From positions 372,001-436,000 of the forward strand of contig JAKZZE010000023.1 in assembly GCA_024220505.1 (NCBI GenBank): a stretch of DNA of 64,000 nucleotides, read 5' to 3'. This document shows, piece after piece, positions 44,026 through 54,942 of the stretch. Every line of letters starts with the position of its first letter. Position 1 is the first letter of the stretch. The notes beneath the pieces are model-generated. The model was not told the DNA's origin, did no database searches, and worked only from the letters and a program-made list of their open reading frames with translations. Made by a program: the position numbers and the translations under genes. This DNA is from Rhizopus arrhizus (taxonomy: Eukaryota; Mucoromycota; Mucoromycetes; Mucorales; Rhizopodaceae).

Positions 44026-45372
44026 ATGGAAGAACAAAAAATGAACTTATTAAAGCAATACCTGCATGATCTGAGGATTCCAGACAACATATCTGATAAA
44101 ATGGTGCGATATCTGAAAAACGAATCAAGCAACTTTACTATATACAAAGGCACACTATATCGATACAACACCTCAAACGGTATCATTCGCAAAGTATTAA
44201 ATAAAGAAGAAGCTCAAAGTATAATACACACTTATCACCAACATCCTTTGGGAGGACATCTTGCTTACAACAACACTCTACACAAGATTGCCACACGATA
44301 TTATTGGGAAAAAATGGCTCATGACATACAAGAATACGTTAAAAAATGCCCAAGATGCCAAGTTCATGGATGCAAAACTCTTAACGAAGAATTGTACCCA
44401 GTACCAGTATCAACAAAGCCATTTGACAGAATAGCACTAGATGTTAAACATGTTCAGTCATCAAGAACTGGATATCGATATATAATCGTTGGTATCGATT
44501 ATTTAACGAAATATGTAGAAGCTCGAGCTATACGTTTTCAATCATCATCTGAAATTGCCCTGTTTTTATACGAAGAAATTATTTGCCGACATGGATGTCC
44601 AACTATCATCGTATCAGACAATGGAAAACCTTTTTTAAGCGACTTGGTACGACAAGTTTGCCGCAGTTATTCAATAATACACAAGACAACAACTCCATAT
44701 AATCCACAAAGTAATGGACTCATAGAACGATTTAATCGAACATTAGGCCAAATACTCCAAAGACGAAGTGATGATGAAAAGAAAGACTGGGATCAATATC
44801 TACCAGCAACATTATTCGCATATAGATCAATGAAACAGGCTACAACAAAACAAAGTCCATTCTGCTTAATGTACGGGTATGAGCCTAGAACACCCTTCGA
44901 TATGGAACATCAGATCTATGAAAAGAAATCTCCAAAGTTTGAAGCAGCTTTGTTTCATCGAACCGCTCATCAGTTGCACAATCTTAATCGAATTAGGGAA
45001 CAAGCAGCTAAGGCCATTAAAGCAACACAGGCAGTACAGAAAAAGGCTATTGAAAACAAACTTCTAGATCAACGAAAAGAATTGAAGCCTGCTTTCAATC
45101 TAGGAGATATTGTATTGATATACAAAGATTACTTATCAACATCTTGGTCTGGAAAGCTTCAAGACAAATGGGAGGGACCGTACATTATACACCAAATCCT
45201 AGGAAAAGGCACATACCATGTTAAAAACATCAACGTACAAGATACCAAAATTAGAAGGGTACACGGTAATCGTTTGAAACCATATTCTTTCCCAGACGTA
45301 CAATGGAAATCGGAACACGAAAGGGTTATCTCAACCACAATAGATGATGAAACAAGAGACTTACTTCAATAA
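44026..45372 (+). CDS. int: Integrase as a separate ORF, unit 1
   Basis: 448 residues. HHCC zinc-binding N-terminus about 75-115 (HTYHQHPLGGH, CPRC). The DDE catalytic core has Asp in ALDVKHV, Asp in VSDNGKPF and Glu in NGLIERFNRT. The GPY/F C-terminal module is KWEGPYIIHQI. No chromodomain is seen after it. It inserts the cDNA, here producing TTGT duplications. It is in a different frame from pol, 220 bp downstream; an in-frame stop lies at 43993, so its own ATG at 44026, splicing or reinitiation must start it. Confidence 0.9.
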   Translation: MEEQKMNLLKQYLHDLRIPDNISDKMVRYLKNESSNFTIYKGTLYRYNTSNGIIRKVLNKEEAQSIIHTYHQHPLGGHLAYNNTLHKIATRYYWEKMAHDIQEYVKKCPRCQVHGCKTLNEELYPVPVSTKPFDRIALDVKHVQSSRTGYRYIIVGIDYLTKYVEARAIRFQSSSEIALFLYEEIICRHGCPTIIVSDNGKPFLSDLVRQVCRSYSIIHKTTTPYNPQSNGLIERFNRTLGQILQRRSDDEKKDWDQYLPATLFAYRSMKQATTKQSPFCLMYGYEPRTPFDMEHQIYEKKSPKFEAALFHRTAHQLHNLNRIREQAAKAIKATQAVQKKAIENKLLDQRKELKPAFNLGDIVLIYKDYLSTSWSGKLQDKWEGPYIIHQILGKGTYHVKNINVQDTKIRRVHGNRLKPYSFPDVQWKSEHERVISTTIDDETRDLLQ

Positions 45373-45379
45373 TACACAT

Positions 45380-45429
<50 letters not shown>

Positions 45430-45530
45430 TGAAACAAACGACATACACATCGAAAAAAAAAAAAAGATATAAATACACCAAAGATTAATCCACAAAGGAA
45501 TACAAAAAATAACAATAATTGATATACAAA
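45373..45530 (+). other. Spacer with long poly(A) tract before ORF D, unit 1
   Basis: 158 bp with a (CA)n stretch, an A run of about 38 (45390-45427) and a further 13-A run. The same spacer in units 2 and 3 differs in A-run length only. It precedes the fourth ORF. Confidence 0.6.
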
Positions 45531-46406
45531 ATGCTCTCTAATATTCTCGCTGAAACTGCTACTATTCGAAGCGCATGGTGGCGTCCTTATGCTCCTAATA
45601 AGGAAGACTTTGCTAATCTCTCTGAATACTACGTATTCATGTTCACGGAATACTTTGTTACCCTCTGTCAACAAGAAGGTTATGAATCACTCATGAATGC
45701 TCTCCTCAATTGGCTTATTGAATACGAAAATGATGCTAGTGGTGGTATATTCACTTTTACAGACGAAAATGGAATTACTGTTAGTCGCTATGAGTATGCT
45801 TTGGATATTGCTAATGATATTAGCAACCATTTGGATGAAATTCTCCCCATTATGGGTTTGCCAATGCCACCCAATGACTCTCCTGTTATGGAACCCGAAA
45901 TCCTGACTATTCCATCAACACCAAGTAACCACTCACCAAGTCCACCATGTGAACTAGAGATTCAAGACTCTAATCCAAAAGAGGCACAGGAAATAATTGA
46001 TTTCGAAGAATTAGATGCTTACCTCCTCAAAGAATTCAATAATATGAATGCTATTGAAGTTGCTAGAAACCACATGACAAGTACATACAGCAAGTATGAA
46101 GAATTGCTCAAGCAACAAAGAAAAATAGTACGCGAAAAAAGACTACTAATTGAAGAATTGGTTATTGAAGTCAATTACTGGAGTCATCTTTCATTCGAAG
46201 AACCTGACTTAAATGAAATTAGTATTAGAAATTATTTTGCACAAAAATACGCCAAATTAAGAACAATTCTGCCATCAATACATCGAAATCCATCTCTCAA
46301 GGATCAAATTAGACGACAAGACTCTTGGGGAAATAAAAGAAACCGCACAAGAACGTTCGAGGCCGAACTTTCATCCGGTGGGGACATCTGTAACACACAA
46401 GAATAA
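45531..46406 (+). CDS. ORF D, accessory protein of unknown function, unit 1
   Basis: 291 residues, position of env in retroviruses. No signal peptide or membrane segment, so not an envelope protein. An aromatic/acidic N-terminal domain (1-100, WWRPYAP, YYVFMFTEYF) precedes a Pro/Ser-rich linker (about 108-135). A predicted coiled coil spans about 180-215 (KYEELLKQQRKIVREKRLLIEE), then a basic tail. The last 17 bases overlap the LTR, and the purine stretch lies inside the ORF. Codons in the first third are more T-ending than in gag-pol, which suggests separate acquisition. It is perfectly conserved in three units. Start is the first ATG; a TTG 12 bases upstream is in frame. Confidence 0.7.
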   Translation: MLSNILAETATIRSAWWRPYAPNKEDFANLSEYYVFMFTEYFVTLCQQEGYESLMNALLNWLIEYENDASGGIFTFTDENGITVSRYEYALDIANDISNHLDEILPIMGLPMPPNDSPVMEPEILTIPSTPSNHSPSPPCELEIQDSNPKEAQEIIDFEELDAYLLKEFNNMNAIEVARNHMTSTYSKYEELLKQQRKIVREKRLLIEELVIEVNYWSHLSFEEPDLNEISIRNYFAQKYAKLRTILPSIHRNPSLKDQIRRQDSWGNKRNRTRTFEAELSSGGDICNTQE

Positions 46407-46943
46407 AACGGCGGAATTTAAATCGTTGCAGTTTATAACGAACGCCTTGCAGTTTACAACAACCACCTTACACTATACAACAACCGCCTCTTATGTTATA
46501 ACAACCATTCAAATACCAAAAACAGAACAAAACATAAAATCCAAAACATATAAATAACCCCAAAGAATAATCTCAAAAAATACTTCACTTCTAACTTCCT
46601 AACTTCTCTCTTATTTTATTTTTACTTTTTCTTTTTATCAAATAAATATTCTTTTAAAGAGGCAAACTATCTCTTATTTTATTTAACATCAAGAACAAGA
46701 AGTCCCTTGAAGCTATTATACTTCATTGTAAATCCCCTTTTTTATTTTACTTTATCTTTTTATTTTTATTCTACCTTAACTAAAACAGTTTGATCTACTT
46801 TATAAGATCTGGTGGTCACTATAACAAGCGAATCAAGCCAATCCAACTCATATAAAAGCAATTATTATACCAATTACAACTTAAATCTGTTTATTTAAAC
46901 CTCAACTCAACACACTCAAGCGAACTAGTAAAAATTTATTACA
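46389..46943 (+). repeat. Gypsy family 1 LTR, second copy (shared by units 1 and 2)
   Basis: 555 bp; differs from the first copy by single-base indels in A runs near 46510-46550. It serves as 3' LTR of unit 1 and 5' LTR of unit 2. No TTGT duplication on either side. Confidence 0.9.
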
Positions 46944-47161
46944 TTTGGTGGTCACTACGAGGGGAAATAAAACATCAAATCAAGAAATCAAATCAAGAAA
47001 TTAATACGAGGGGCAAAATTGAAAAACTACAACGAAATCACATCAATAAATCAAATTAAATCAAGAAACAATCCAAGAATATATTCACACCAAATCAAAT
47101 CAAAAACAATCAGAAGACACTCAAAATAGAATCAACAATTTCAAAACACTTATTATCGACA

Positions 47162-48463
47162 ATGACAACAATAGGACCTAACGTGTTGGCTCCAGTCAGC
47201 AACCAAAGCGCAACCCAAGGATATCGTCCCAGGTTAATTGAATTTTATGGCTATGAAGGAGAAGATTTCCGACATTTTTTAGAAATACTTGAATCATTTC
47301 TTGCAATTAGCAACATATACAGTGATTCACGAAAACTCGTCATCCTCAAGTCACAATTACGGCGCGCAGCAAAAATATATTACGAAAATGTTATACTCAA
47401 AAAGAATCCTGAACTTACCTACGATGTAGCTATTGAAAAGCTGAAAGATCACTATATCACACCTGAATTAATACAAAGTTATGAACTGGAATTCAATGAA
47501 ATGTACCAAGGAGAACAAGAACATCCGCAAATTTTTCTGGCTAGACTACGAGAGGCAGCTGACCTAGCAAATATTACTAGTGAAGAGGTGATTCAAAGTC
47601 GATTCCGTGCCGGTCTCTTAAGAGAAATTAAACAATTCTGTATCCAAAGCAGCTCCAAAACATTTCAAGAGTGGATAAATCATGCAGAAGGATGGTGGAA
47701 TGCAAACAGACCACGCAAGATCGCAATGGTCGATAACCCCTTTATTCCACGCAATATTAACAACGCCTTAATCTACCACGACGAAGACAATTATCGCAAC
47801 CATTACGCTATAAACAATCACAATGTTGAAATTATAGATACAGATGAAATACCAACACAAGTAGTCACAATAAATGGTACGAGCAAACCAACCAGAATGA
47901 TGCATCGTAATATCATTAGTGGCCCAACTCGATTAACAACCATGGATATAAATGGTCATACAAATGGTGTTCAATATCAAGTGCATCATCGTCCAAGACA
48001 TGAACATAATGAATCAGCACATTCAGACAGCCAACAAGAAATTCTCAACATGGTACAACAAGTTATTCGTAATGAACTAAACGGCTTTTATCAACCTAAC
48101 AGATCATATAATCGTAACCCACTCGAAAATCCCAATAAATATAACAACAATTATCGTGACTACAGACGCAATAATGAACATAGTGGCTATCAAAACAACA
48201 ACGGAAATGGATACAACAACAACGGAAATGGATACAACAACAATGGAAATGGATACAACAACAAAGGATATAACAACAACAACAACAATGGATACAGCAA
48301 CCGTAACAACTACAACAATAATGGATACAACAAATATAGAAACAACGTTGATTATACCAGTAGAAAACCAGAATACAACAGCAACCAGCCAAATAATAAC
48401 TACAATAATCAGTCTAATCCACAACAATATATACAACAGCAAAACCAGCCGTCAAAAAACTAG
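47162..48463 (+). CDS. gag: Gag, unit 2
   Basis: 433 residues, amino-acid identical to unit 1, including the Asn-rich repeat tail and the SKN-stop end at the frameshift site. Offset from unit 1 is 7774 bp. Confidence 0.88.
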   Translation: MTTIGPNVLAPVSNQSATQGYRPRLIEFYGYEGEDFRHFLEILESFLAISNIYSDSRKLVILKSQLRRAAKIYYENVILKKNPELTYDVAIEKLKDHYITPELIQSYELEFNEMYQGEQEHPQIFLARLREAADLANITSEEVIQSRFRAGLLREIKQFCIQSSSKTFQEWINHAEGWWNANRPRKIAMVDNPFIPRNINNALIYHDEDNYRNHYAINNHNVEIIDTDEIPTQVVTINGTSKPTRMMHRNIISGPTRLTTMDINGHTNGVQYQVHHRPRHEHNESAHSDSQQEILNMVQQVIRNELNGFYQPNRSYNRNPLENPNKYNNNYRDYRRNNEHSGYQNNNGNGYNNNGNGYNNNGNGYNNKGYNNNNNNGYSNRNNYNNNGYNKYRNNVDYTSRKPEYNSNQPNNNYNNQSNPQQYIQQQNQPSKN

Positions 48464-48511
48464 ATGGGTCGGTTGTTTTCAATAATGAAATTAATGGTCA
48501 ATCGAATACCC
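48454..48511 (+). promoter_or_regulatory. Programmed -1 frameshift signal, unit 2
   Basis: A AAA AAC at 48454-48460 followed by TAG, and the same downstream stem (48466-48475 with 48499-48504 and 48508-48511) as in unit 1. Confidence 0.75.
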
Positions 48512-51500
48512 ACCATAATAAACCCATTCACCAATCTCAGTTAAATCAGCATCAATATCAAAACAATAAAACATCACCTCAACAATCCCGACATCTTAAC
48601 GCTATTCTAACTCAAAATGAAAGTGATTCCAACTATAAAAGAGAATTATATGCTGCAGTCAGACCCGAAAAGCCACCTGAAGTAGCTAAAGGGGTCCCAT
48701 ATAAGAAAACCAGACCAACTCCACAAGAAAAGCAAACAAGAACACCGATTATTACTAGAAAAGTCAATACACGTCAACACTTTGAAGAAATCAACCCATC
48801 TGCTACAAATCAAATAGTTACAAACAAAAGTAAAGATATGGATATAGATCTCCCTGTGAAAGAAGTAGAAAGAAAAACACCTCGACAAAGAGCAAAAAGA
48901 GAACAACCTGATATATCTTATAATATTGTAAACGATGTGCTGGAACAACCTGCAAAGATATCAGTACGAGATCTGATAACTACTGCACCTAAATTCCGCA
49001 GAGAATTAATTAGTGCCTGTAGACCAAAAAGAAAAATAGTCAATAAGCAAGTACCTCAACAGACAATGGCATTAATTGAAGATGACGATATAAATACAAC
49101 AGCTGTATATTCAAAAGTCAATATTGGAAATCACAGAGTCAAAACTCTAGTAGACTGTGGGGCAGCAAAGACATGCATGTCAAAGGCTTTAGCAGATACT
49201 TTGGAATTAAGTATAGATGCTGCATCAGAAAGCGTCTTTACCCTGGGAAATGGAACAAAGCAACCTGCATTAGGAATTATCTATGATGTACCAATTGAAG
49301 TAAAAGAAGATATGATCATACCTTGTACAATAGAAGTTTTACCAACCTGTCCATCGCATCTTATTATTGGAAACAACTGGTTAAACCGTGCAAAAGCAAA
49401 GATAGACTTCAACAGTTCGTCCTTAAAGGTATCATACAAGAAACAGAAAGCCGAATTGCCTATATCATTTCTCCGCAGAAAAGAAAGCGTACCAAAAATG
49501 ATTAGTCATACACAAACATATCAAAATCCTGTCAGCATGACAAATTCTTCACCCAAACGAGTTCACTTTGAAGATGAGTCATATGAAGATGATAGTACAG
49601 AAAGTGGTGATTCTGAAGAAATATCTGAAAGCGACGAAGTAAGCGATGAAGACTATACAGCCGAAAATGAATCTTCAGAGGAAGAATTACCTCAAGAACA
49701 AATGGAAACTTCATTGTTAGTATTAGATAAAGATATGGAACAATCTATAGAACTAGTACCAGAAGAAAAAGAAAATATTGTTAGAGCACCAAAAGATGGA
49801 ATGGTTTTGAAAGCATTCACATCAAATACTTTTCGAATTGACAAGCCACCTGGAAATTATCGAAAGCTTACTTACAGCTTTAACATAACTAACAAAGACA
49901 TCAGTGAAGCCATGGGATACTTCGATATAAATTCAAATATTATTATCAACAAAAGAAACGTCGAAATACATATATACAATCGATCAGGAAACAACATATA
50001 TTTGAAGCCGCATGAAGAAATAGGTGTTTTAGAAGAATACGATCTAGAAAACGAAGAGATGATACAAGCATACCAACTCAATAGAAATTATGATTTGTTT
50101 GCCATGGAAAAAGATGTAGATTCAAATGAAGACACAGAAAACGAAACAATAGATCAAGAATCCTACGCCAAGCTAGAAATTGGAAAAATTGAAGAAATGA
50201 CAGAAAAGAAATTAAGAAAACTGATATACAAGTACAAGGAGATATTTGACTGGAACAATGACACTATTGGATATACACAATTGATGAAACACAAAATTAT
50301 AATTGAAGAAAATATACAACCTATCAGTCACAGACCTTATCGACTCAGCCCTATCGAATCGGAATACTTGCAAAAAGAATTAGAAAAATATTGCAAATTA
50401 GGAGTCATCGCACCCTCAAATAGTCCTTGGTCTGCACCTGTTATTTTAGTCAAAAAGAAGAATGGCGAATATCGTATGGTAATTGACTACCGCAAGCTGA
50501 ATACTGTAACCAAAAAGGATTCTTACCCACTACCGAGAATTGATGATCTACTCGACACACTAGGAAAGGCCAAAGTATTTTCCGCCTTAGACATGAGAGC
50601 TGGATTTCATCAAGTTCCAATGGAAGAAGAAAGCAAAGAGCTAACCGCATTCACAACCAAATTTGGAGTTTATCATTACAATACGTTACCAATGGGATTA
50701 GTCAATTCACCAGCAACCTTTCAAAGATTAATTGATCTCTGCTTCCGACCACTTCTCAACAAATGTTTAGTTGCATATATAGATGATTTGAATGTATATT
50801 CTAATGACAACCATGAACATCTTCTTCACCTAGAACAAGTATTCAATTGCATTAAAATTGCCAACTTAAAGCTCAATCCAGAGAAATGCTTCTTTTTCAA
50901 AGATCATCTGAAGTTTCTTGGATATATTGTAACTAAAGAAGGGATACAAACTGATCCAAGCAAAATTGAAAAGATTGAAAATTATCCAGTTCCTAAAACA
51001 CTCACGCAAATAAGAGGGTTCCTTGGATTGGCCTCATATTATCGAAGATTTATTAAAAATTTTGCAGCAATCGCACGTCCTTTACACGATCAAACCAAAA
51101 CATCAAAAAGAATACCTTGGACTAACAAGACAACCGAATCATTCGAATTGTTAAAGAAATTATTAACACAAGCACCGGTTTTGGCAAGACCTGACTTTAA
51201 TCGAGACTTTATCTTAGTAACAGACGCATCAAGAAATGGTCTTGGATGTATACTGACTCAGTTGGATGAGAACAACCACGAACATCCAATTATATATGCC
51301 AGCAGAAGCCTCAAATCAAGCGAAGGAAACTATGGTGTATCTAAACTTGAATGTTTAGCAGTAATATGGGCAGTCAAATTATTTAGACCATATCTATTGG
51401 GAAGAAAATTCACAATTATTACCGATCACTCTGCATTAAAAGGTTTACTCAATTCTACAAATCCAACAGGAATCATTGCAAGATGGATCACAATCTTAGC

Positions 51501-51579
51501 AGAATATGAATACGAAATCAAATATCGACCTGGAAGAGTCAATGAGAGTGCCGATTTCATGTCTAGACTTGGATACTGA
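48454..51579 (+). CDS. pol: Pol: protease, RT, RNase H, unit 2
   Basis: Identical protein to unit 1 (913 residues from ATG 48838; open from the slippery site). All catalytic blocks (DCGAAKT, AYIDD, VTDASRNG) are present and no lesion is seen. Confidence 0.9.
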   Translation, partial: KKLDGSVVFNNEINGQSNTHHNKPIHQSQLNQHQYQNNKTSPQQSRHLNAILTQNESDSNYKRELYAAVRPEKPPEVAKGVPYKKTRPTPQEKQTRTPIITRKVNTRQHFEEINPSATNQIVTNKSKDMDIDLPVKEVERKTPRQRAKREQPDISYNIVNDVLEQPAKISVRDLITTAPKFRRELISACRPKRKIVNKQVPQQTMALIEDDDINTTAVYSKVNIGNHRVKTLVDCGAAKTCMSKALADTLELSIDAASESVFTLGNGTKQPALGIIYDVPIEVKEDMIIPCTIEVLPTCPSHLIIGNNWLNRAKAKIDFNSSSLKVSYKKQKAELPISFLRRKESVPKMISHTQTYQNPVSMTNSSPKRVHFEDESYEDDSTESGDSEEISESDEVSDEDYTAENESSEEELPQEQMETSLLVLDKDMEQSIELVPEEKENIVRAPKDGMVLKAFTSNTFRIDKPPGNYRKLTYSFNITNKDISEAMGYFDINSNIIINKRNVEIHIYNRSGNNIYLKPHEEIGVLEEYDLENEEMIQAYQLNRNYDLFAMEKDVDSNEDTENETIDQESYAKLEIGKIEEMTEKKLRKLIYKYKEIFDWNNDTIGYTQLMKHKIIIEENIQPISHRPYRLSPIESEYLQKELEKYCKLGVIAPSNSPWSAPVILVKKKNGEYRMVIDYRKLNTVTKKDSYPLPRIDDLLDTLGKAKVFSALDMRAGFHQVPMEEESKELTAFTTKFGVYHYNTLPMGLVNSPATFQRLIDLCFRPLLNKCLVAYIDDLNVYSNDNHEHLLHLEQVFNCIKIANLKLNPEKCFFFKDHLKFLGYIVTKEGIQTDPSKIEKIENYPVPKTLTQIRGFLGLASYYRRFIKNFAAIARPLHDQTKTSKRIPWTNKTTESFELLKKLLTQAPVLARPDFNRDFILVTDASRNGLGCILTQLDENNHEHPIIYASRSLKSSEGNYGVSKLECLAVIWAVKLFRPYLLGRKFTIITDHSALKGLLNSTNPTGIIARWITILAEYEYEIKYRPGRVNESADFMSRLGY

Positions 51580-51801
51580 ACACTAAAAGCCGCAGCAATA
51601 TGATTGTCACCTGAAACACACATTTATTTTATAAAACTACATGGAGGCAGGGAGGGGTAGTTGAAACAACACAAAACACAAAAAAAAAAAAAAAAAAAAA
51701 AAAACTACAATGAAAAAAAAAAAAAAAAAATCTTACCTGAAACTCATAAAACCACAATACAACCAAATTAAGCAAATTTACCGAGTACAAGAATTACAAA
51801 A

Positions 51802-53148
51802 ATGGAAGAACAAAAAATGAACTTATTAAAGCAATACCTGCATGATCTGAGGATTCCAGACAACATATCTGATAAAATGGTGCGATATCTGAAAAACGAA
51901 TCAAGCAACTTTACTATATACAAAGGCACACTATATCGATACAACACCTCAAACGGTATCATTCGCAAAGTATTAAATAAAGAAGAAGCTCAAAGTATAA
52001 TACACACTTATCACCAACATCCTTTGGGAGGACATCTTGCTTACAACAACACTCTACACAAGATTGCCACACGATATTATTGGGAAAAAATGGCTCATGA
52101 CATACAAGAATACGTTAAAAAATGCCCAAGATGCCAAGTTCATGGATGCAAAACTCTTAACGAAGAATTGTACCCAGTACCAGTATCAACAAAGCCATTT
52201 GACAGAATAGCACTAGATGTTAAACATGTTCAGTCATCAAGAACTGGATATCGATATATAATCGTTGGTATCGATTATTTAACGAAATATGTAGAAGCTC
52301 GAGCTATACGTTTTCAATCATCATCTGAAATTGCCCTGTTTTTATACGAAGAAATTATTTGCCGACATGGATGTCCAACTATCATCGTATCAGACAATGG
52401 AAAACCTTTTTTAAGCGACTTGGTACGACAAGTTTGCCGCAGTTATTCAATAATACACAAGACAACAACTCCATATAATCCACAAAGTAATGGACTCATA
52501 GAACGATTTAATCGAACATTAGGCCAAATACTCCAAAGACGAAGTGATGATGAAAAGAAAGACTGGGATCAATATCTACCAGCAACATTATTCGCATATA
52601 GATCAATGAAACAGGCTACAACAAAACAAAGTCCATTCTGCTTAATGTACGGGTATGAGCCTAGAACACCCTTCGATATGGAACATCAGATCTATGAAAA
52701 GAAATCTCCAAAGTTTGAAGCAGCTTTGTTTCATCGAACCGCTCATCAGTTGCACAATCTTAATCGAATTAGGGAACAAGCAGCTAAGGCCATTAAAGCA
52801 ACACAGGCAGTACAGAAAAAGGCTATTGAAAACAAACTTCTAGATCAACGAAAAGAATTGAAGCCTGCTTTCAATCTAGGAGATATTGTATTGATATACA
52901 AAGATTACTTATCAACATCTTGGTCTGGAAAGCTTCAAGACAAATGGGAGGGACCGTACATTATACACCAAATCCTAGGAAAAGGCACATACCATGTTAA
53001 AAACATCAACGTACAAGATACCAAAATTAGAAGGGTACACGGTAATCGTTTGAAACCATATTCTTTCCCAGACGTACAATGGAAATCGGAACACGAAAGG
53101 GTTATCTCAACCACAATAGATGATGAAACAAGAGACTTACTTCAATAA
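51802..53148 (+). CDS. int: Integrase, unit 2
   Basis: 448 residues identical to unit 1: HHCC, DDE and GPY/F modules intact. Separated from pol by the same poly(A)-containing spacer (51580-51801). Confidence 0.9.
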   Translation: MEEQKMNLLKQYLHDLRIPDNISDKMVRYLKNESSNFTIYKGTLYRYNTSNGIIRKVLNKEEAQSIIHTYHQHPLGGHLAYNNTLHKIATRYYWEKMAHDIQEYVKKCPRCQVHGCKTLNEELYPVPVSTKPFDRIALDVKHVQSSRTGYRYIIVGIDYLTKYVEARAIRFQSSSEIALFLYEEIICRHGCPTIIVSDNGKPFLSDLVRQVCRSYSIIHKTTTPYNPQSNGLIERFNRTLGQILQRRSDDEKKDWDQYLPATLFAYRSMKQATTKQSPFCLMYGYEPRTPFDMEHQIYEKKSPKFEAALFHRTAHQLHNLNRIREQAAKAIKATQAVQKKAIENKLLDQRKELKPAFNLGDIVLIYKDYLSTSWSGKLQDKWEGPYIIHQILGKGTYHVKNINVQDTKIRRVHGNRLKPYSFPDVQWKSEHERVISTTIDDETRDLLQ

Positions 53149-53155
53149 TACACAT

Positions 53156-53209
<54 letters not shown>

Positions 53210-53310
53210 TGAAACAAACGACATACACATCGAAAAAAAAAAAAAGATATAAATACACCAAAGATTAATCCACAAAGGAATACAAAAAATAACAATAATT
53301 GATATACAAA

Positions 53311-54186
53311 ATGCTCTCTAATATTCTCGCTGAAACTGCTACTATTCGAAGCGCATGGTGGCGTCCTTATGCTCCTAATAAGGAAGACTTTGCTAATCTC
53401 TCTGAATACTACGTATTCATGTTCACGGAATACTTTGTTACCCTCTGTCAACAAGAAGGTTATGAATCACTCATGAATGCTCTCCTCAATTGGCTTATTG
53501 AATACGAAAATGATGCTAGTGGTGGTATATTCACTTTTACAGACGAAAATGGAATTACTGTTAGTCGCTATGAGTATGCTTTGGATATTGCTAATGATAT
53601 TAGCAACCATTTGGATGAAATTCTCCCCATTATGGGTTTGCCAATGCCACCCAATGACTCTCCTGTTATGGAACCCGAAATCCTGACTATTCCATCAACA
53701 CCAAGTAACCACTCACCAAGTCCACCATGTGAACTAGAGATTCAAGACTCTAATCCAAAAGAGGCACAGGAAATAATTGATTTCGAAGAATTAGATGCTT
53801 ACCTCCTCAAAGAATTCAATAATATGAATGCTATTGAAGTTGCTAGAAACCACATGACAAGTACATACAGCAAGTATGAAGAATTGCTCAAGCAACAAAG
53901 AAAAATAGTACGCGAAAAAAGACTACTAATTGAAGAATTGGTTATTGAAGTCAATTACTGGAGTCATCTTTCATTCGAAGAACCTGACTTAAATGAAATT
54001 AGTATTAGAAATTATTTTGCACAAAAATACGCCAAATTAAGAACAATTCTGCCATCAATACATCGAAATCCATCTCTCAAGGATCAAATTAGACGACAAG
54101 ACTCTTGGGGAAATAAAAGAAACCGCACAAGAACGTTCGAGGCCGAACTTTCATCCGGTGGGGACATCTGTAACACACAAGAATAA
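53311..54186 (+). CDS. ORF D, unit 2
   Basis: 291 residues identical to unit 1, again running into the next LTR (54169). The preceding A run (about 42) is longer than in unit 1. Confidence 0.7.
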   Translation: MLSNILAETATIRSAWWRPYAPNKEDFANLSEYYVFMFTEYFVTLCQQEGYESLMNALLNWLIEYENDASGGIFTFTDENGITVSRYEYALDIANDISNHLDEILPIMGLPMPPNDSPVMEPEILTIPSTPSNHSPSPPCELEIQDSNPKEAQEIIDFEELDAYLLKEFNNMNAIEVARNHMTSTYSKYEELLKQQRKIVREKRLLIEELVIEVNYWSHLSFEEPDLNEISIRNYFAQKYAKLRTILPSIHRNPSLKDQIRRQDSWGNKRNRTRTFEAELSSGGDICNTQE

Positions 54187-54724
54187 AACGGCGGAATTTA
54201 AATCGTTGCAGTTTATAACGAACGCCTTGCAGTTTACAACAACCACCTTACACTATACAACAACCGCCTCTTATGTTATAACAACCATTCAAAATACCAA
54301 AAACAGAACAAAACATAAAATCCAAAAACATATAAATAACCCCAAAGAATAATCTCAAAAAATACTTCACTTCTAACTTCCTAACTTCTCTCTTATTTTA
54401 TTTTTACTTTTTCTTTTTATCAAATAAATATTCTTTTAAAGAGGCAAACTATCTCTTATTTTATTTAACATCAAGAACAAGAAGTCCCTTGAAGCTATTA
54501 TACTTCATTGTAAATCCCCTTTTTTATTTTACTTTATCTTTTTATTTTATTCTACCTTAACTAAAACAGTTTGATCTACTTTATAAGATCTGGTGGTCAC
54601 TATAACAAGCGAATCAAGCCAATCCAACTCATATAAAAGCAATTATTATACCAATTACAACTTAAATCTGTTTATTTAAACCTCAACTCAACACACTCAA
54701 GCGAACTAGTAAAAATTTATTACA
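54169..54724 (+). repeat. Gypsy family 1 LTR, third copy (shared by units 2 and 3)
   Basis: 556 bp; lacks one T in the TTTTTATTTT tract near 54545 relative to the others. Confidence 0.9.
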
Positions 54725-54942
54725 TTTGGTGGTCACTACGAGGGGAAATAAAACATCAAATCAAGAAATCAAATCAAGAAATTAATACGAGGGGCAAAAT
54801 TGAAAAACTACAACGAAATCACATCAATAAATCAAATTAAATCAAGAAACAATCCAAGAATATATTCACACCAAATCAAATCAAAAACAATCAGAAGACA
54901 CTCAAAATAGAATCAACAATTTCAAAACACTTATTATCGACA

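Noticed and set aside
45531..46406. ORF D as an envelope glycoprotein
   Set aside because: No signal peptide, membrane anchor or cysteine-rich ectodomain is visible.
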